61,005 nucleotides of DNA from Fomitopsis serialis (taxonomy: Eukaryota; Basidiomycota; Agaricomycetes; Polyporales; Fomitopsidaceae). Where the stretch lies: assembly GCF_022376445.1 (NCBI RefSeq), contig NW_025955194.1, positions 1-61,005 of the forward strand, in the 5' to 3' direction. Each line of letters opens with the position of its first letter. Within the stretch, counting starts at the first letter, position 1. Both the position numbers and the translations under genes were made by a program. This document shows, one piece after another, positions 31,501 to 43,722 of the stretch. Under the pieces are notes generated by a model. It had not been told where the DNA came from. It did not search any database and worked only from the letters and a program-made list of their open reading frames with translations.

Positions 31501-32950
31501 ATCGCCCAAGGCAACGAGCAGCTTGCAAAAAGAGTGTGAGACGGAGTCGACCAAACCGCCTGGAGCAGGTGAGTCTAAATTGTTGACGGATACTTAGTGA
31601 TATGGCGCACTGTTCAACGTTTCCTCGACGATCCGACCGCCATAAGTGTGGAGCCAAATGAGGAGCGGCTCTGTGAGAGTTCGATTCGCTGAACCATCGG
31701 CGAATGCAGACTTCGTCATGAGTTCTTGCAGAGTTTCGGACGCCCCCACAAACACTGTCTCATCGAACTCCAGAGCTGCCGTCGAGATTGGGTTCAAGAG
31801 CATGATAAGCAACGGGATAAGCGGTGTAAGGTCGCTGCGAGTAGATAAGGAAGGGCGTAGTGAATGGCCGATGACACGCACCTGGCGGGGAGTATTGGGA
31901 ACCATGCTTGAAGACATTTCAAGGCGGACGAGAGCTGGTGGGGTGCGCTCAGGGCTTGTGGGACGGTGGTGCATGATGTTATAGCTTGTATAACCATCGG
32001 CACGACTTCTCGCAAGCTGCTTTGCACCTGGATCCTGCAGGTCATGAATAGGCTGGCTTGAAGACTGCGCTGAAGCACTTACTTACTTGCAGGCAGCAGG
32101 TCTGCACTCTCCACTTCCTCGGCAACGATCGCAAGAAAATCCATGATCTGCTCTGTCGTAGCACCGAGGGTCGACATCGTATTGATGCACGACATTAGCC
32201 AGTCGGGCCATCGAGATGGATTCCCTGGGGCAAGTTTGAGGGCTAAAGATGTCACCTAGTGCGCACGATCATTCAATAGTGTCCCGCAAAGCAGACCGGT
32301 TGACGTACAGCAACGTAGAGTTTGCGAAGAATGACTTTATTCTTGCCGCTGCCCATAGCACGACCGGTAACGTCTAGAACCATGTCACGTAGCTGTGGGG
32401 CATCGTCTTCAGGAAAGGCTGCCCTGATACCCATGTAAAGTTACGACGCTAGCTCTATATTCAGAAGAGTTTTGGCAGCAACTCCTGGAGTTCACGCCAC
32501 CGTCAGACTGCAGCTCCGAGGCGACCAATCTTCCCCTAGATCTACAGCGGGAAACACTAGTCGACTGGCCCCGCGACGACCAGACCTCAGCTCCACCTCG
32601 AACGTTCATTCGACTCCAGCAGTTATTGCCAAAACTCTCTACGGACAACAACACTCACCAGTCTCGCGCGATCTTCACTTGTGCCGTATGAGCCCCGAAG
32701 AACTGCACGTTTGGGTCGCTATAATTCAGGAACGGCAATACCAGTCCCCATGCTTCTGGCCGTTTCTGTATCTCGAAGAGCTCCTGCTGAATCCGCCTTT
32801 GGTCCTCAGACGAGAGATGGTTTTGTGGCGCATAGGCTTGCCGGATGAGCTGCAACAATACGTTCAGCGACATTCACCGTGATGGTTGATACTTACATCT
32901 GCGGCGCGTTCTATATCCTCTGGAGAGAGGACTGGAACCAAAGAGGCCAT
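28579..32950 (-). CDS. Importin-13/Kap122-type karyopherin-beta
   Basis: Twenty-one exons give 1046 residues with all phases closing: 32897..32950, 32659..32849, 32309..32423, 32083..32255, 31882..32034, 31611..31834, 31083..31559, 31010..31031, 30919..30954, 30776..30866, 30567..30723, 30303..30514, 30162..30245, 30053..30109, 29750..29992, 29407..29700, 29310..29351, 29128..29256, 28856..29074, 28735..28799 and 28579..28681. The N-terminal NVQFFGAHTAQVKIARDW is the importin-beta-type Ran-binding HEAT repeat. Later blocks, such as DKFQAYRRDVGDIVINA, GRVRRTALLLIG, NPDIVQAFFSCMDK and the end RGLEGTSFGYTSVTM, fit fungal importin-13-like transporters that carry cargo between cytoplasm and nucleus under RanGTP control. 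The 14th intron (29993..30052) has a GC donor. The second intron is 235 nt, four times the usual size. Housekeeping gene, unrelated to the flanking accessory loci. Confidence 0.92.
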
Positions 32951-33589
32951 GTAGCATGCACAGATGATTGCCAGTGAAGAGGTCCAAACAGCGGAAGGTT
33001 GGAAGACTTGGGAGGCGTCAACCTTTCTGTGGTCGCGTCGATCACGTGGTATGACAAGTTAGGTGAGGCAGTTCGGATTGATTCGCCACACGACGAGTGA
33101 ACCAAACCGACCTTCGGTTCCTACAACCTAAAAGTTTAGTTTGAAAATCCCTCAGAGTGGACGCACGTCGACGGTTGAACGGTTCACTATGCCAAGACTT
33201 AGCTGGGTTACTATAGCTACTCTGCCACTGCCGCAAGTAAGTCAGCTTGCGCCACTGCGTGTACGTGAATAAATTCCAATTTGTAGATGCAGTGCTCGAT
33301 GCCAACCATTCCCGGCCCGGTGTTTACTGGACGTGTTCATGAGCGGCGCAACTACATATGTGAGTGGTTGATGATTTACTTGTGTGTGCATCTTCTGATG
33401 ACTATCTGTAGAGAGAAGCAAGCAGAGCGCATCATTTCGAATCGCAACATATCAACGTTCGTGGAAAAGACACGGCGTAATGACTGAGATCAGAGTTCGA
33501 GGGACGCCCCTCGAGCACGGCATATAACAGCGCTCATGATACCACGGGCAAGTTGAAAGTTGAAAGCCCCCTCCCCGGCTTCACCTACG
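32951..33589. other. Intergenic region between divergent genes
   Basis: 639 bp between the karyopherin start and the decayed S33 copy. A weak TATA-like CATATAAC near 33522 precedes the S33 remnant by about 65 bp. No other feature. Confidence 0.45.
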
Positions 33590-34565
33590 ATGACGGAGAC
33601 CACCGGGACTATCCCCTTCACCTATTACCATGAGACATTCCACACCTGGTAAGTTACAAACTAGTCGGGGACCTCAAAGCAGGCGCGCGGCCCCTCGTCA
33701 CGCTCCACGGCGGACCAGGCATCTCGCACCACTACATGCTCCCCACGCCGCGCTCGCCAAAGTGCACAACAAAGTTCCGGTCATCTTCTACGACCAGATC
33801 GGCATCGGCGAGTCGTCCCATCCCGCGGGGAAGCCGAAGGAGTTCTGGACCATGGACGTGTTCATGGACGAGCTCGACAACCTCCTCGCGCACCTCGGTG
33901 TCAAGGACGGTTTTGATTTGCTCGGGCACTCGTGGGGGTGCATGCTCGCGGTGCACTACGCGTCTAACAGACACCGCGAGGGGATGAAGCACCTCATCCT
34001 CGCGGACGGTTCGCCGTCGATGGAGCTGTGGGCGAGAGGGACGGACGCACTGCGAGAGCGGCTGCCAGATGACGTTCAGCAGGTGCTGAAGAAGCACGAG
34101 GTTGGGGGCACGACGGATAGTCAGGAGTACCAGGATGCGGTCATGGTCTTCTACAAGAGGCACGTCTGCAACTTGGACCCGTGGCCCAAGGAGCTACTCC
34201 AGTTATTTGAGGCGATGGATAAGGACCCGACGGTATACACTACGATGTGAGTCGCATGCCGCTGAATCGTGGGGGACATTGGCGTATTAACTGCGCGCGA
34301 TGCTAGGATCGGACCGTCCGACATACACATCGTCGGGACATTGCGGACGTGGTCGTGCGTCGACCAGTTGCAGAACATATCGTGCCCGACGCTGCTCGTC
34401 AATTCGCCTATGGATGAGGCGCAAGATGTTAACTTCGTCCCTATATTCAACAAAGTGAACCGCGTGAAATGGGTCCAGTTTACACGCAGCACGAACCTCG
34501 CGTTCTTCGAAGAGCCCAAGCGATACTTCGACGTAGTTGCAGGCTTCTTGCAAGACCACCGATAG
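33590..34565 (+). pseudogene. S33 prolyl-aminopeptidase-like gene, decayed paralogue 4
   Basis: The start MTETTGTIPFTYYHETFHTW matches paralogue 1, but after the Trp the sequence reads GGTAAGTTACAAAC where TGGTACAAAC would continue the frame: five extra bases. About 90 bp on, one C is missing from CTCCCC before ACGCC. Downstream the frame is open: YDQIGIGESSHP, GHSWGCM with the nucleophile Ser, then an intact intron (34247..34306) and a normal end. The acid segment MDEAQD is present, but the catalytic His is Asn (RSTNLAFFEEP). The segment 33649..33718 has a GTAAGT donor and CAG acceptor and would restore the frame if spliced, at the cost of the HGGPG oxyanion motif. Model exons: 33590..33648, 33719..34246 and 34307..34565. 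A functional hydrolase is unlikely. Confidence 0.8.
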
Positions 34566-34921
34566 AATGACAAATCCTTTCTTGTAGAGTAAACCAAGGG
34601 ATGCCTTCGGGACCTTAGGCCTCGGCCTTGAGCTTAGCGGGGCCCACGCGAGGATGGATGAAATCGGACATGCACCACTTTGCAACGGGAACATCCATGT
34701 ATGATACCGACTACATCCTGAGAGACAGAGCTCATGAGAGCAAAGTATTTACATAAATTGGTACGTATTGCGTACGTACTCTCGTGCAACGCAAGGTCAC
34801 ACCGACTCACACGGTCTCTTCTATCAACTATTGCCTGCGGTGAGCACAGCCGTCTCGTCTCGTCCTTCTACCACTGACATACATACATAGACTGCAGTGA
34901 TACCTTCACGCTCATTGCACT
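34566..34921. other. Intergenic region
   Basis: 356 bp between two plus-strand genes. Nothing recognised. Confidence 0.45.
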
Positions 34922-35659
34922 ATGACCTCTGTCCACCCCAACATCGAACTCCAGAAGGACAATTCACCAGTCACAATGGTGTCATCTTATCCCTCGTTGC
35001 ATTCAGATGGTGGGCCGGCAACATCATTCCCTGACCGCTCAAGTTCAGTGGCTCCTGGTACGTACTACAACCAGCGACTTGAGGTTTGTGGCTGAAATCC
35101 GGATCCAGCAACTCCTAGGGAGGCCCGTGGTCGTTCCACCAGCATTCCATCACAGGACTATAGCCGCCACACCTCGCGTAGCCCTGGCAAGGGCAAGGGA
35201 CGTGCTCGATACAGTCCTTACCTTGGAGCACTACATCATCAGATCGGAGGAATCAAGGTCGGCGACCTTGTTGATAGTTTCGGCGGCGAACTTCCGTCCT
35301 GGATCTTAGTATGTTCGCCTATGTCTCAAAAGTCGAATACCACTAATGTCGTCTATTAGACATCTAGCGACACAGGTCTTCCTGAGCCCGACGACATATC
35401 TGAAGATGCGCTCGCCCTCATGATCGACATGGAGAGGTCTGCCCTTACAGCTCGTGTCCAAGAGTGCACTGCACTCGACTCCAAGATTCGTGAGAAGGAA
35501 CTCCAGATCCAGTTCCTCAAATACATCAGGGACACAGAGGCGAACTGTATCCACGTTGCCGAGAAGAATCTCCACAAGCTGGAGGCTTTTGCGCACGAGC
35601 ATGGGATGGATATCGAACCGGCCATCCAAGCCTTTGCTGCTGGACGCCGAGCACCGTAA
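34922..35659 (+). CDS. Hypothetical protein with C-terminal coiled coil
   Basis: Exons 34922..35057, 35109..35308 and 35360..35659 (two 51 nt introns) give 211 residues. The N-terminal half is Ser/Pro/Arg-rich with a short conserved-looking stretch HHQIGGIKVGDLVDSFGGEL. The C-terminal part is helical with heptad character (ALTARVQECTALDSKIREKE and on to NLHKLEAFAHEHG). I recognise no family. After the stop, a shifted frame continues with an acidic, codon-like tail (SLSSEDSDDNSEMYGP, then IGEIHEDLLTIVNAKSTVAG) up to 35810, so one lost or gained base near 35640 may have truncated the model. No signal peptide or membrane helix. Confidence 0.6.
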
Positions 35660-36057
35660 ATGGCACAAGGCCGTCAAAGCCGAAGCCGCCGCTCTCTCGT
35701 TGTCGTCCGAGGACTCGGACGACAACAGCGAGATGTACGGTCCTATCGGCGAGATTCATGAAGACCTGCTCACTATCGTGAATGCCAAGTCTACAGTTGC
35801 CGGAGCCTGAGAGGAAGTCGCGTAGACGAGCACGCAGTGGAGGTTGATCGATGTATCGATTCATTCAGAGCAACGCTCTCCTACTATCATTACAACGCCT
35901 ACAACATAATGTACGAATAACACAGATGGTGTACAGAGCGTCCGTCAGGGAAGACTCAGTGCCGGATTAGACGAGCGTACACAAAACCAAAGAAACAGTG
36001 TAAATGCGCGAGTGATGCAAGTGTCGTAGAAGGAATGAGAGACGAGGAGTGCATGGA
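35660..36057. other. Intergenic region between convergent genes
   Basis: 398 bp. The first 150 bp carry the possible frame-shifted C-terminal extension of the preceding gene; the rest is 3' sequence of both genes. Confidence 0.45.
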
Positions 36058-38394
36058 TCATGCCTCGTTCTCCTGGGCATCCTTCTCGTATTTCTTCTTC
36101 ATGACGCTCACTACAAATCATGATAAGCAGGGGGCCAGTCACCAGAGCAGAACGGCTGACCTTCGCGAGATATCTGCCCAGACGATAGCCAGCCCTCAGG
36201 GAAGGCGTTGACGATCTACATATTGGTGAGCCATGTCCCAGAGCCGGTGAATCTGGACGCACCTTCTGGTATAATGTCTTCCTCACGCCCTGGTCGCTCA
36301 CTACCTGATTATTGTTCTCCAAAGTACTATGCGACCCATCAGCACACTCCTCCCGCGTACATGACACAGACGGAACACCCACTTCTTCTCGTTCTCCAAC
36401 CTCACGACTTCATTGCTCAAACACACGAGCTGCCAAATGATCGCTTTCATCGTGTCCGTCAAACGATACTTCTTGCCGGGCGGATGCGCGTCCCGCTTCG
36501 CTGCGCCGCTCTGCGCTGCGGTCTCATCGTCCTGATGTTCCATGCCCGTGTCATTGCCATCTTCGATCGACGGCCGCGACGTAAGGTGAGGCGTCGTCGT
36601 CGTGTCTGACCCGCCCGGTGCGGGCGTGCCTTCGACCGAATGCACGGTTGAGCCGGCCTCGGTGGCTGAGTCTTTCGTGCGCTCGTGCCGCCGCTCCCAC
36701 GCCGCGACGCTCTTCTCCCACTCTTCCTGCGCCTTCGGGAAGCCCTGGTCGGCGAGCACCTTGAGCTCCTTGAGTAGAGCCTCTTGTCGCTCGACGAGCA
36801 GCGTCGTGTGATCCCGCCATACTGTCCGCTTGATCAATTTCTGACAGAACGTAAGCTTCGCGAGTGACGACGACAACGCTAGAAACGTACCGTCATAGTG
36901 AACTTGTTATACGGGAAGAGCGTCGGCATGATGTTGAAGAAGTTGTCGTCGTACTCGCCGAGCAGGATTGCCTTGAGTGCGATCTTCGCCAACAGTGGTT
37001 TGAGGCCGGGTGGGAACTTGCCCTTGACTTCCCAGTTCTCTGCCATGCGTTCAGCGAGACAGCAACAACCCTCTCGCAGACGATCACCCACCTTTCGCGA
37101 TCGCGACTTTCAACTCCTCAAACATCTCGTCGAGGTCCGGATGGAATGGTTGCTGCGGCAGTTGTCAGAGCGGCACCAGAGCGCCCGGACCGAGTACTCA
37201 CGATCTCGCGAGTTTTCCGCCTCTTCTTTGCGCTCTCCTGTGAGCCCGACTGAATGCTTTCCGCGCGCGGCTCCTCCGCCTTTCTCTTCACGGGCTTTGG
37301 AGCAGCTTCCTCGTGGTCGGATGGCAATGTGATCGGCACGTCCCGTGTCCCATTCTCTATCTTCACCTTCTTCGGGGATGGTGGCGGCTTAGGTGCACTG
37401 GGCACAAGAGGTTGTGACAGGGTTGCCGCGAGGGAAGCAGGGATAGGAGCGGAGGAGAGCGCCGCGGCGACAGACGCAGAAGGCGCAAGGACAACCTTCT
37501 TTGACTTTGGTTTCTTCGATACCGGGGGAGCTCTGAACGATGTAGGTCAGGTCAATGTTCGTTAATGATGAATGCTCTCCAGCGACCCGTCTCACATACG
37601 CAAGAGCAGAACGAATGGAAACACGCACGTATTCATTAACGCAACCTGTCCACTTGATACATAGAATCCCTTCTGCTTCGTCTGCGCGAAGAAGGTCCGC
37701 TCGTCTTGCGCGAGCTCAGAGTCGTCGATGAAGGGGTCGGCCGTGTCATAGTACTCGGAGGCACGGTTCTTCTGCATTGAACAATGAGTGTACGCGCATA
37801 CTAGCGAGGCTATAGACGCACCTTTCTCCGCTTCTTCTTGAGCTTGTTGCCGTCGCCCTCGTCGTCGCCCTCGCTGTTACTCTCGTCGCTTGTGTCGTGC
37901 TTCGCGGGAGCAGGCGGTGTGGGTGACCGCTGACCAGTGGTCTTGCTGAGGGCTGCAATGTCGACCTCATAGTCTTCGGGACCACCGAGGGGGATGTCGA
38001 GGCGGACGGTGCGCAGCGGCGGCTGGGGCGGGGGAGGCGGGGCGGGAGACGGTGAGCGGGCCTTGGAGGACTTTGGTTTAGCGCCGGCCGGGCCTGACGC
38101 GGGTTTGGCTGCGGTGACGCTCGAGGCGGGCTTCGATTTCGCGCCCTTGCCTCCGCCGTTCGCCTCGACGACGACGACCTCTGAGGGCCTCGACGCGGGC
38201 ACGGCATCGGGCAGCGTGCTGATTGCGGGGAACGACGGTGAGTGGGAGGAGGAGGAGGCGGCGGAAGAGTCGGCGGCGATGGGGCTGTGATGTGGTGAAG
38301 GCGAGTCTGGCGACGACGGCCACTGTAGTTCCGCCTTATCCAGTCTGGCCACGAGGGGCTCGACAGCGACCTGGCCGTCGACTTTGAGGGCCAT
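36058..38394 (-). CDS. HIR histone-chaperone complex subunit, Hpc2/ubinuclein family
   Basis: Exons 37822..38394, 37629..37771, 37202..37532, 37092..37152, 36891..37039, 36383..36840, 36263..36326, 36161..36215 and 36058..36110 give 628 residues. The Hpc2-related domain follows the first intron: ASEYYDTADPFIDDSELAQ, then FFAQTKQKGFYVSSG. This segment binds histone H3.3/H4 with the HIRA-type WD protein. A basic linker with KKRRK nuclear signals leads to the ubinuclein middle domain, with FHPDLDEMFEELKVAIAK, the ALKAILLGEYDDNFF block and KKYRLTDTMKAIIWQLV. The end VNAFPEGWLSSGQIS is also typical. The HIR/HIRA complex deposits nucleosomes independently of replication and represses histone genes. 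The start MALKVDGQVAV is the only ATG upstream in frame near the first exon edge. Conserved nuclear gene with no link to the accessory loci. Confidence 0.93.
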
Positions 38395-39459
38395 GCTAGG
38401 GCGCAGAGGGCGCAGGAGGAGGAGGACGAGGAGGGGGAAGATGGCCTAATAAGGCAGTTTTCGGGGGAGGAGAGAGAGGGGAGCTGCGACGGCATCCCCT
38501 CTCTGCTCTCCGGTATGGCGATTTGCCAGCAGAGCCCGCGCCGGAATCTGCGCGACAGTCCGAGTTCCTGCGTTCTGATTGGTCCGGCATTTCCCATATA
38601 CGACGCGTCAAATCACCTTCTCATCTCCTCCTGGCCCGCGCTCTCATTTCGCGCACATACCGCCTCGGAACCTTCCAATGCTCACTTCACTATGCATTAT
38701 CGCTGCAATCCGCCGTTTGAGTACGTAGCTACTCGTCCTCTTCAGGCCCTTTCGTTGTTGGTGCAATCATGTGGTCTATACCGCGTTAAACGGCCTTGAG
38801 GTCCTTGTCGCAGTATCGCCTGAACTTTGCCTCTACGTCGTCCTGTACGACACTCCGCTGTCCTCTTTTTCTGTTGAATCTCTAGGTTGATGTGTTCGTA
38901 GGCAAGTTTATGGGTAGGATTGACCTGGCTCTGGGCTGATGCTCACCAGGTACTTCGGGGATGTCTCGGGCATACCATGTATGGTCATACGTCCTAGAAT
39001 CTGTACTTCCGACGTGGCCAGATCTAGATCTAGAGTACTTGGCATAGAGTACGCGATCCCTACTAACTGACCTTGCTCTCATCAGGTCTGTCTCTCGCCG
39101 GGTGCATTTGCCTCTCTCCCATCGCAAAGTGATACATGTCCGATCTCATCCGTCCTTGCGTGGGCTCCGCCAAGCTCAATCCAAAGCGGAGGCCGCCTGA
39201 GGTCAGGGCAAAGTCGGGGCATCCCTTGGTTCTACAGTGTCTTGCTTCCCGGAAATTGTCAAGACTGACCCGAAGATGCCTCGATAGGACCAACATAACC
39301 TATACCGGTTCATCTGCTTTGAAGTGCAAAGTATCTCGGGCTTAATCAGCTTCGGGACTTCACATGTCAAGCTTCAAGACCCAGGGGTTTGAACCATAGC
39401 AATGGTGGCCGGTCATCGTCAAATGATACGTGTAGACGTTCATCATGGCCATCGCCAAT
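38395..39459. other. Intergenic region
   Basis: About 1.1 kb upstream of the Hpc2 gene. A GATCTAGATCTAGAG palindrome lies near 39020. Short open frames have no recognisable features. Confidence 0.5.
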
Positions 39460-40610
39460 TCACGAGGCTGGTGTCCATCACCGGTATCTTGACACTGATC
39501 ACTGCAGTTGCCTATTGGTGAGCTGGATCATATTCGCAAAGAGTCGATTGTCGTAGTGCTGATGGCCTGTACTCAGGCTATACTTCCCGGACTCGCCAAC
39601 TAACGCTTGGCTCCTCACACGGGAAGGACGTATTGAAGGTATCCGACGTCTCCAGGTCTGTGTGACAAAGAAGCTACCTCTGAGGGACTCCGGGTTGCTA
39701 ATATTGTATGATGCAGATCAAACTGGTGTCGAGAACAACATTGCAATATGGAGCAGTGCGTTTTGTCCGCGTACCAACCTAGCATTCGCCCTCGCTTCTT
39801 GACAGAGTCATTGGAGCCCTGCTCGACCAGAAGACATGGCTCTTCGCGCTCTTCTCCGCGTTGACACAAGTCCCCAACAGCCTCACTAGCCAATGTCGGA
39901 TCATCGTCACCTCGTTGACCGACTCCTTCGGGCTCACGTACCTGCAGACGCCTCTCCTCGGACGCGTCTACGGCGTCATCGAGATCGTGACGGTCTGGAC
40001 AGGCGTGCACCTCGCCGCTTGGTTGAAGGACGCACGCCCGCGTACTTATGTCGGCGCAGTGTTTTATAGGAGTGCTGTTCATCAACGTCCTGCTGTGGAG
40101 CAATCGGATAGGGACCCTTTGCGCATAGTGGTTGACAGGTACATAACGTATCGTTCGCACATAGTCTACGATTCTTATTGAGTGATACAGGTGTGGACCA
40201 TTCATGCCGAAAGAGAAGTACCCGCCTCGGTGCGCTCAGATCGATGTCTTTCTGCACTCTGGCTCATTGGGTCACGCAGGAACTATGTACTATGGACTGT
40301 CATCGGAGTCTGCTACGTGGCGTGCCCTGTGCGCATGCTAGTAACACAGCGTGTGCTGGCCTGCGAAAACAGCGGACGTGTTTCAGAGCCACCGGACGAC
40401 ACATACAACGATGTGTATATTGATGGTGTTGACGTGAGTGGGAACCATCATGGGTTCGCAAGAAGATAGATAAGGTACGGTCGCCTCGCTCTCTAGACGC
40501 TGCTCGGAAACTCGGACTGATTGATGCTGTTGTGCAACTGCAAACAGGAGTTTCTGAATTTGACGAATATACGGAGTCGTGATTTCAGATGTGTTATGAT
40601 TTTCTGTTGA
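39460..40610 (+). pseudogene. Decayed MFS permease (Dal5/allantoate-permease type), 5'-truncated
   Basis: Pieces of a major-facilitator transporter lie in order but in changing frames: ITGILTLITAVAYW joined by a good intron to LYFPDSPTNAWLLTREGRI; QTGVENN; LLDQKTWLFALFSAL with TYLQTPLLGRVYGVIEIVTV; then, after a frame change, IGVLFINVLLWSNRIGTLCA followed by a TAG where the family has an aromatic residue before Trp. The segment for the next helices is absent. NYVLWTVIGVCYVACPVRML and SEPPDDTYNDVYID come next, then EFLNLTNIRSRDFR at the C-terminus. The whole N-terminal half (helices 1-5) is missing. At least three frame changes, one stop and an internal loss make this a relic. Such permeases often sit beside P450 genes, as here. 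Confidence 0.82.
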
Positions 40611-41158
40611 CTGCGTTGCTTGGACTAGCGTTGGTGGACTCCGTTTACAGCAACTGTTCAATTGTCTCTCGGTACACAAGCCGAAGCGCTTCGTGCACAT
40701 GTCCACGAGTCTGTCGAGGCGCAACTCTCTTACCCCTTCCAGACAACTATTTCCGTTCGAGATCTTATCGTCCGCTGACACGCTGGCAGATTTTGCTCTC
40801 CGTAGCCAGAAGTGTCTTAAGAGAGTTCGGCGTGGAGGAAGCTCAGCAGGTTGAGGTATGGTCCCTGCCATATGTTTCTGACGGACCAATTATCGGAGAG
40901 CGGTAATCATGGGCTGCTCCATACCAACTCCATACTGAATATTGTCTGCAGATCAGAACGGACTCTTGATCGCCGCATAAGTGCTCCATTCAGTACTTCT
41001 CCGCAATGTCTCCACAGATGTTCGGACACTTGTTCGCTTCTCTTTGCGTGTATACGTCGCGTGCTTGATTCTTACTTGAGCGTATAAGAACAGCCAGAAA
41101 CCGAGCACGACCGGGTACGATTTAGCTATCTCTCTCAGTCGGTTACTTCTGATTCGTC
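40611..41158. other. Intergenic region
   Basis: 548 bp between the transporter relic and the P450. An open frame here (ending 40906) has no domain and no splice support. Confidence 0.45.
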
Positions 41159-43361
41159 ATGTACCAGCTGTGTTCTCCCCGCGCCTTGATCGGGGCTGCT
41201 TTGTTGTGTGCCGCGTTTTATCTTGCTATTGTATCTCACGGCAGATGGCTCGGTCGCAAACGTCGACTCAGGCTACCTCCTGGTCCGAAGCCTCTTCCGA
41301 TCGTAGGCAATGTACACCAGGTTCCCGCGGAATACCAAGAGAAAACATTTGCTCGTTGGTCTAAGGAATATGGTATGTCTCTGTTGGCCAGGAGTGGGTA
41401 TTCTGACGACGAAGCTGCGCATCAGGGAACCTCATTTACGCAAGAATGTTCACTAGGCCAATCCTAATCATCAACACCCAGAAGATAGCGAGAGAACTAC
41501 TTGACAAGCGGGGCAATAGGTACTCAAGCCGGCCACGGATGATCATGCTGACTGAGCTGTAAGTGAATGTCGCAGTCACGTTGAGTTCAGCGCGTTGACG
41601 AGATATAATTAGACTGGGTTGGGATCCTGATGTGATAACCCTTCCGTATAATTCCGAGCATCGTCGCAAGCAGCGTAGATGGATTCAGAATGCCTTCGGG
41701 GATAAGGCGGCAGTTCGGCAGTTCGAGAAGTTGCAACAGAGGGAGACATATATACTGTTGTCGGCCCTGATACACGAACCCCACGACTTCACAAAACATG
41801 TCAAGCGGTACGTACCGTGGCACAACTGCTCAATGACCATGACTCAAGACTAGCAGGTACATAACGGCACTTATCATGGACAGTGTATACGGCCACAAAG
41901 TCACGTCTTCAGATGACCCATACATCCATATCATTGATCGTGCCATGGAGTTGACAACTGCAATGGGTCCTTCTGGCGGTACTACAGTGGACTTTTTCCC
42001 GATTGGTGAGTCAGGTCGCTTAGCCGGTTTCCGAGCTGACGCGGAACTCAGTGAAACACTTTCCGACATGGCTACCTGGTATGAGCTGGAAGCGCAAAGT
42101 ACTGGATGCTAGGACTATCATTACGGATGCCAAACTGAAGCCGTATTACATGGCTCGAAATGCTGTTGTAAGCACACCGGCCTTGCGAGATGACGCGACA
42201 GTTCACCGAGGTTGGCAGGTAGCGGGCTCTGCGAAACCATCAATTATATTGACGCTCATTGAAGATGCAATGAAGACGGGCAGTCTTGCAGAAGAAGAAC
42301 CTGACATCATTAGTGCCTGTGCTGCCATGTATGCCGGTGGGTATCTGCTTCGTGACCATAGGGAAGTGCGGGAACTGACAAGCATATAATCCAGCTGGGA
42401 CAGATACAGTCAGTCGGGAATGATCTGACTACTGCTCTTGAACTGAGCATTTTCCGTAGGTCAAAACATTGCTGCTCACGTTTTTACTAGCCATGGTTCT
42501 TCATCCCGACGCTTACCAGAAAGCACAAGACGAGGTTGACCGCGTGATTGGGAGAGACCGACTTCCGACGCTTGCCGACAGGGAAGCTTTGCCATACGTA
42601 GAATGTGTGCTGAAGGAGGTGTATCGGTGCGTTCACTAGTAGGACCAATGAATTCCTTGGCTAATTGCGCTGTCATCAAGCTGGAATCCTCCTACCCCTT
42701 TAAGTGTGCATTTACATCATACCTACCCCGTCCATCCCGTCCAATCTCTTATATAGGCATTCCACATTATCTGACGGAAAACGACGAATACCAGGGCTTG
42801 GACCTCCCTAGTGACACTTGGGTCATTGCTAATCTGTGGTATGTACACATCCGTAGGCTTTTATGCGTCGCTTACTATGTTCTTCTAGGTCTATGTCCCA
42901 TAGCGAAGAGGTCTACGGTGATCCAGATGTCTTCCGCCCAGAGAGATTTTCCGATCAGAGTCGGCCGTTGAATGCAGAGATAGCAGATCCAGTCAACATT
43001 GTCTTCGGACATGGACGAAGGTGAGCTGTCTGACACTTGTGGCAAATCGAGATGAAGACAATGGTCCACAGGATATGCCCGGGTCGCCTTTTCGCAGACA
43101 CGGCCGCATTTCTAGCGATCTCGAACATCATAGCTACGCTAGATATCAAGAAAGCTCGTGATCTGCAGGGCAGAGAGATCACGCCTGAGGCTCGCTTTGT
43201 TCCCGGGCTTGTCAGGTCAGTCATCGTTCAAGTGGCATTGTCGACTATATAGAAGCCATCTTACGCCTCCTAGTCATCCTCGCGAGTTTGCGTGTTCCAT
43301 AACACCACGCTCTGCGAAAGCGGTCCAGCTTGTCGCGGACGCCGTGGGTTCCTCTTCCTGA
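41159..43361 (+). CDS. Cytochrome P450 monooxygenase
   Basis: Thirteen exons give 524 residues with every phase closing: 41159..41372, 41426..41558, 41613..41807, 41857..42005, 42052..42167, 42219..42336, 42395..42408, 42460..42626, 42681..42703, 42757..42838, 42889..43020, 43072..43215 and 43274..43361. An N-terminal membrane anchor ([18 protein letters not shown]) and the proline-rich hinge [13 protein letters not shown] are present. AGTDT (309-313) is the I-helix oxygen-binding motif, KEVYR carries the ExxR pair, and RPERF and FGHGRRICPGR with the heme-ligand Cys at about 450 complete the set. One exon is only 14 nt and falls on the I-helix motif. ER-bound and NADPH-P450-reductase dependent, resembling the O-methylsterigmatocystin-oxidoreductase-like groups expanded in wood-decay fungi. 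Neighbours are a transporter relic and a broken hydrolase, so this may be the surviving enzyme of a small cluster. Confidence 0.93.
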
Positions 43362-43722
43362 CTGACGTGGCATACCAAGTGCTGTCACGGTGCTACAGGA
43401 GAGCACAGATCTAATAGTGTACTTACGTATCTTGAAAGTCCAATGACTTGGTATGAGAGCGGATTCAAGTTGCTGTCACGATCCATTCATTTCGTGAATG
43501 GGCCGCCAGAAACCGAGACCAGCAAACCTACCACTGATTAGTACACACACAGACAAGCGAGCGTCTGGTCTCCGGGAGAGAGGGCTAGAGACCGGTGTGT
43601 GGTACTATTGCACTCTGACAATGCGTCAACGAGGTGACACAAATATTACTATACGTTGGTACGCCATCCAAACTTAAGGACAGTAGGTATACAATGTAGG
43701 AACGCAGAGCCTCGACTAGCGG
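43362..43722. other. Intergenic region between convergent genes
   Basis: 361 bp. A short inverted repeat (CATTTCGTGAATG-like, near 43490) may be part of a 3' end signal. Nothing else seen. Confidence 0.4.

Noticed and set aside
40589..40906. Open frame with a hydrophobic start between the MFS relic and the P450
   Set aside because: Its beginning is the C-terminal remnant of the transporter read in another frame; no independent support.
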